Positions 60,790 to 64,000 of a stretch of 64,000 bases of DNA are shown here, piece by piece. The notes under the pieces were generated by a model, which saw nothing but the letters and a program-made list of their open reading frames with translations, was not told the origin of the DNA and ran no database searches. The DNA is from Clostridiales bacterium (GTDB lineage: Bacteria; Bacillota; Clostridia; Christensenellales; Borkfalkiaceae). A program made the translations under genes and the position numbers. The first letter of the stretch is position 1, and each line of letters starts with the position of its first letter. The DNA lies in contig SVHG01000013.1 in the NCBI GenBank assembly GCA_015055965.1, positions 1 to 64,000 on the forward strand. Direction: 5' to 3'.

Positions 60790-62133
60790 ATGGATTCCGA
60801 AATTTTTGAAAAGCTGCCACCAACGAAGCTGTTTTTCCGCCTGGCTATCCCATCAATGATAACAATGGCATTTGGTGCGCTCTATCAGATCGCTGACGGA
60901 TTATTCGTTGGTCGTTTCATTGGCGGTGATGCGCTTGCTGCCGTAAATCTCATTATGCCGATCATTATGATCGTTTTCGGATTTGCCAATCTGATCGCTA
61001 CGGGTGCATCGGTACGCATATCCGTTCTGCTTGGCGAGAAGAAGCGTGAGGAGGCATCACAGATATTTACCTTTACGCTTAAGGTGATATTCCTGATCTC
61101 GTGTGTGCTTGGTGTTCTTGGCTTTGTCTTTGCCGAGCCCTTCGTGCGATTTCTTGCACCGGGGGCTACCGAGCAAGCAATCGAATACGGTATTACGTAC
61201 ACGCGCGTTTATGCCGCCTTTGCTCCCTTGATGCTGATCTTTCACGCTACCGACAACTATCTGCGAGCCTGCGGCAAGGAAAGGCTTTCGATGTGGCTGA
61301 GTATAGGAACGCAGGTATTTAACATCGTTCTCGATGTTATTTTGATCGTATTTCTCGGTCAAGGCGTTTGGGCTGCGGCGTTTACAAGTTGTCTTGCGAT
61401 GGCTCTTGGCTCGGTTATTACGCTAATTCTTTTCCGAGGAAAGCGAATGGATCTCTATTATACCAAAGGCAAGGTTAAAAAAGCAGTTTTTACCCGCATC
61501 CTTGCCAATGGCTCCAGCGAGTTCTTCAGTAGCATTTCTATGTCGATTATGTCTATCGTTTTCAATTTCTTTTTACTGAAATACGGAGGCACAACAGCGG
61601 TTGCCGCTTTCTCGGTCATTATGTACGTAGACAGCATCATCGGTATGCTTGTGTTCGGTATGGCGGACTCGCTTCAGCCTGCCATCAGCTATTGCTACGG
61701 TGCAGGGCTGATAAATAAGGTCAAGGCAATTTTCCGACGAATTATTTTTGGAGCTATCGTACTATCTGCCGCATCACTCTTATTTATGATGTTTGCAGGA
61801 CAGTACGTTGCGCCCTTGTTCGTAAAGCCCGAGGATACCGAGCTGCTCTCGGTCAGCATTATCGGTATGAAGCTGTTTTCTCTATCTTACCTTACGGGTT
61901 GGGTGGATATGTGCTTCTCGTCCTATTTCACGGCACTTGAACGCCCTGTGCGCTCGATGCTCACATCCTTCTTCGGAACTCTTGTATTTCCTATTGCCGC
62001 ATTGTTTATCCTTACGCCCTTTCTTGAGCTGAACGGCGTTTGGCTCAGCTCGCTCGCATCCTGTACCGCAAGTGCGATATTTACCGTAATGCTTTATTTG
62101 ACAATGGCAAAGAAAAACCAGCAACCTATGTAA
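60790..62133 (+). CDS. MATE family efflux transporter
   Basis: KLFFRLAIPSMITMAFGALYQIADGLFVGRFIGGDALAAVN; RBS aggaggtttttacactATG. Confidence 0.94.
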   Translation: MDSEIFEKLPPTKLFFRLAIPSMITMAFGALYQIADGLFVGRFIGGDALAAVNLIMPIIMIVFGFANLIATGASVRISVLLGEKKREEASQIFTFTLKVIFLISCVLGVLGFVFAEPFVRFLAPGATEQAIEYGITYTRVYAAFAPLMLIFHATDNYLRACGKERLSMWLSIGTQVFNIVLDVILIVFLGQGVWAAAFTSCLAMALGSVITLILFRGKRMDLYYTKGKVKKAVFTRILANGSSEFFSSISMSIMSIVFNFFLLKYGGTTAVAAFSVIMYVDSIIGMLVFGMADSLQPAISYCYGAGLINKVKAIFRRIIFGAIVLSAASLLFMMFAGQYVAPLFVKPEDTELLSVSIIGMKLFSLSYLTGWVDMCFSSYFTALERPVRSMLTSFFGTLVFPIAALFILTPFLELNGVWLSSLASCTASAIFTVMLYLTMAKKNQQPM

Positions 62134-62202
62134 TAATCCTTTTCTTTGACTACTGTGCCGCAATTTTTGAGGGGTGACCGTTCGTGGTCGCCCCTCTGTG
62201 CG

Positions 62203-63627
62203 TTATGCCGTTTTTGCTTTTTTCTTGAGTTCGGAGATTTCCTTTTTCTTTTGCTCTATCATCTTGGCAAGCTCCGCTTCGCATTCTTCTCTCGTCTTTG
62301 CGTACACATTGAATTTCTTTCGGCTACCGTCGGGGAGTCTTGGGAAGTAGCTTCCTTCCCACAGGTGATCGTTTATCTGATACACGCATCCCGTGCCACT
62401 CTTGCGTACCTTTGGCTTCCACGGCTCGAAATTCTCGTCCACATCGCTCGTTTCGACTTTGGGTGGCTCATCGGTCGGTTCGGGCATCGGAGCGTCTGTA
62501 CCGCCGATTTCTCGGTCGATTTTCACCGCTGCTTGCGCTCTCATGGTGTCGGTCACGTGACTGTATATGTTCAGCGTTGTTTCCGAGCTTACATGTCCTA
62601 TCATGGCGGAGAGCGTTTTCACGTCCATGCCGTTTTCAAGTGCCATCGTTGCGAAGGTGTGTCGCAGGTCGTGAAATCTCACGTGCTTGCAATGCGCTCT
62701 TTCAAGCATGATTCGGAAGCGTTTTGTTATCGCCGTAGGATTTCTCGGCTCTCCCTCTTTTACGGGTGATGGGAAGATCCAATCGTATTTTGCCGTCTTT
62801 TTCATCTCTCGTAGCAGATCGAGCATGTCGGGCGGAAGGAGGACGGTTCTGATCGAGCTTTTGGTTTTCGGTACGGATATGCCCTTGGTCGTAAGCTGCC
62901 GTTTGATATTCAGCTCGCCTGTTTCGAGGTTGAGATCTCGCCATTTAAGTCCGAGTATCTCACCTCGGCGCATTCCCGTAGTCAGCTCGAGGAGGAACAT
63001 CTCGTAGTAGCCCTCGTCGTAGGCTTGGTTTAACAGCCTTACGATCTCGTTCTGCGTTAGCACCTTCATCTCGCCGTTCTTCTTTGGCGGTAGCTTGCAA
63101 CCGATTGAGGGGTTTCTCGTTATGAGTCCTTCCTCAACCGCCTTTTCAAGCGACGATCTGCAGAGTGCGTGACAGGAGCGTACCATTCGGTCGGATACGC
63201 CTGTGCCTTTTAGCTCCACGTTGACCTTTCTGCCTGTGCGTTTGAGCTTTGCGTAGAATTGCTGTAGGTCGTTCTGCGTGAGCTTGGAGAGTGGTATTTT
63301 ACCCACGCTCGGGATGATGTGACCGTATATACGGTTCTCATAGGTCGCCTGCGTTGTCGGTCGGAGCTTGGGGCTTGAGAAGTATTTATACCAGAAGTCT
63401 ATCCATTCTCCGAAGGGCATGTCCGGCTTCAGCTTTTCTGCGGTTCTTCCGCATTCTTCCTTCAGCTTTTCGAGTCTTTCAACGCACTCGCCCTTGGTGT
63501 GAGCGAGTACACTTTTGGTCTTGGGTTTGCCTTTATCGTCGTATCCTATGACGACTCTGCCTTCCCATCGACCGTCATTGCGAAGGCGTACTGTGCCTTC
63601 GCCGTTTTTTCGTTTTTGTTTTGCCAT
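62203..63627 (-). CDS. tyrosine-type site-specific integrase with extra C-terminal arm-binding-like domain
   Basis: TTGMRRGEILGLKW, RFHDLRHTFATMALENGMDVKTLSAMIGHVSSETTLNIYSH. Confidence 0.93.
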   Translation of the reverse strand: MAKQKRKNGEGTVRLRNDGRWEGRVVIGYDDKGKPKTKSVLAHTKGECVERLEKLKEECGRTAEKLKPDMPFGEWIDFWYKYFSSPKLRPTTQATYENRIYGHIIPSVGKIPLSKLTQNDLQQFYAKLKRTGRKVNVELKGTGVSDRMVRSCHALCRSSLEKAVEEGLITRNPSIGCKLPPKKNGEMKVLTQNEIVRLLNQAYDEGYYEMFLLELTTGMRRGEILGLKWRDLNLETGELNIKRQLTTKGISVPKTKSSIRTVLLPPDMLDLLREMKKTAKYDWIFPSPVKEGEPRNPTAITKRFRIMLERAHCKHVRFHDLRHTFATMALENGMDVKTLSAMIGHVSSETTLNIYSHVTDTMRAQAAVKIDREIGGTDAPMPEPTDEPPKVETSDVDENFEPWKPKVRKSGTGCVYQINDHLWEGSYFPRLPDGSRKKFNVYAKTREECEAELAKMIEQKKKEISELKKKAKTA

Positions 63628-63631
63628 AGTC

Positions 63632-63988
63632 TTATTCCTTTCTCATAAAATTTTGCATCATTCTGCCTACCACATCGGAGGCGTTCTTTTGCATATCGCT
63701 TGTTACGTGGGTGTAGGTGTCGAGTGTGAAGCTCGCATCGGTGTGACCGAGAAGACCCGATAAGGTCTTGGCATCGACACCGCCCTTCATCGCATGGGTT
63801 GCGAATGTGTGCCGTAGGTCGTGGAAGCGTATCAGCGGTAGCTCGGCATGCTTTAGTAGCGTTTTCAGCTTCTTATACGCCGAGTCGGGATGCAGAGGCT
63901 CACTCGGATTCATATAATGAGGGAACACCCATTCGTTTATCGCTTCCGTCCGTTTTCTTTCAAGGAGCGACTGCACACTCGGCGGCAT
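63632..63988 (-). CDS. tyrosine integrase C-terminal part (continues beyond window edge or truncated)
   Basis: IRFHDLRHTFATHAMKGGVDAKTLSGLLGHTDASFTLDTYTHVT; 5' end lies at or past the window boundary. Confidence 0.85.
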   Translation of the reverse strand: MPPSVQSLLERKRTEAINEWVFPHYMNPSEPLHPDSAYKKLKTLLKHAELPLIRFHDLRHTFATHAMKGGVDAKTLSGLLGHTDASFTLDTYTHVTSDMQKNASDVVGRMMQNFMRKE

Positions 63989-64000
63989 GATAATTTTCCT

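Overview
This window is a 64 kb chromosomal segment of an AT-rich Gram-positive-type (Clostridia-like) bacterium. Most of it is housekeeping: pgk, pnp, rpsO, hemZ, rel, recJ, secD/secF, yajC, tgt, queA, ruvA/B/C, engB, lon, a two-component system and cardiolipin synthase. It also holds a SCIFF RiPP locus whose 53-aa precursor gene is absent from the supplied ORF track. There are three accessory zones. (i) About 12.0-19.6 kb: a tRNA-Arg(CCT) with partial tRNA copies around it, an attenuator-like leader with a 5-codon ORF, a lipoprotein gene and a giant lipase/BspA-LRR/InlB-repeat surface protein. (ii) 47.2-54.7 kb: a membrane TrkA-N/RyR-like protein, an N-terminally short ClpP, a ClpP paralogue lacking catalytic residues, and an orphan VirD4-like ATPase. 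(iii) 59.2-64 kb: a tRNA-Pro(CGG) preceded by two ~193-bp cassettes that each repeat the tRNA 5' half, then an island with a cyclase, a MATE transporter behind a structured leader, and two tyrosine integrases. The most unusual genome-scale signal is a ~16-bp motif, CTATA(A/G)(G/C)(N)CGATTAAC. It occurs about 15 times, nearly always in short intergenic spacers, and several copies sit in the loop of hairpins whose flanking stems differ in sequence but still pair. All calls come from reading the sequence by eye; no database search or folding program was run.
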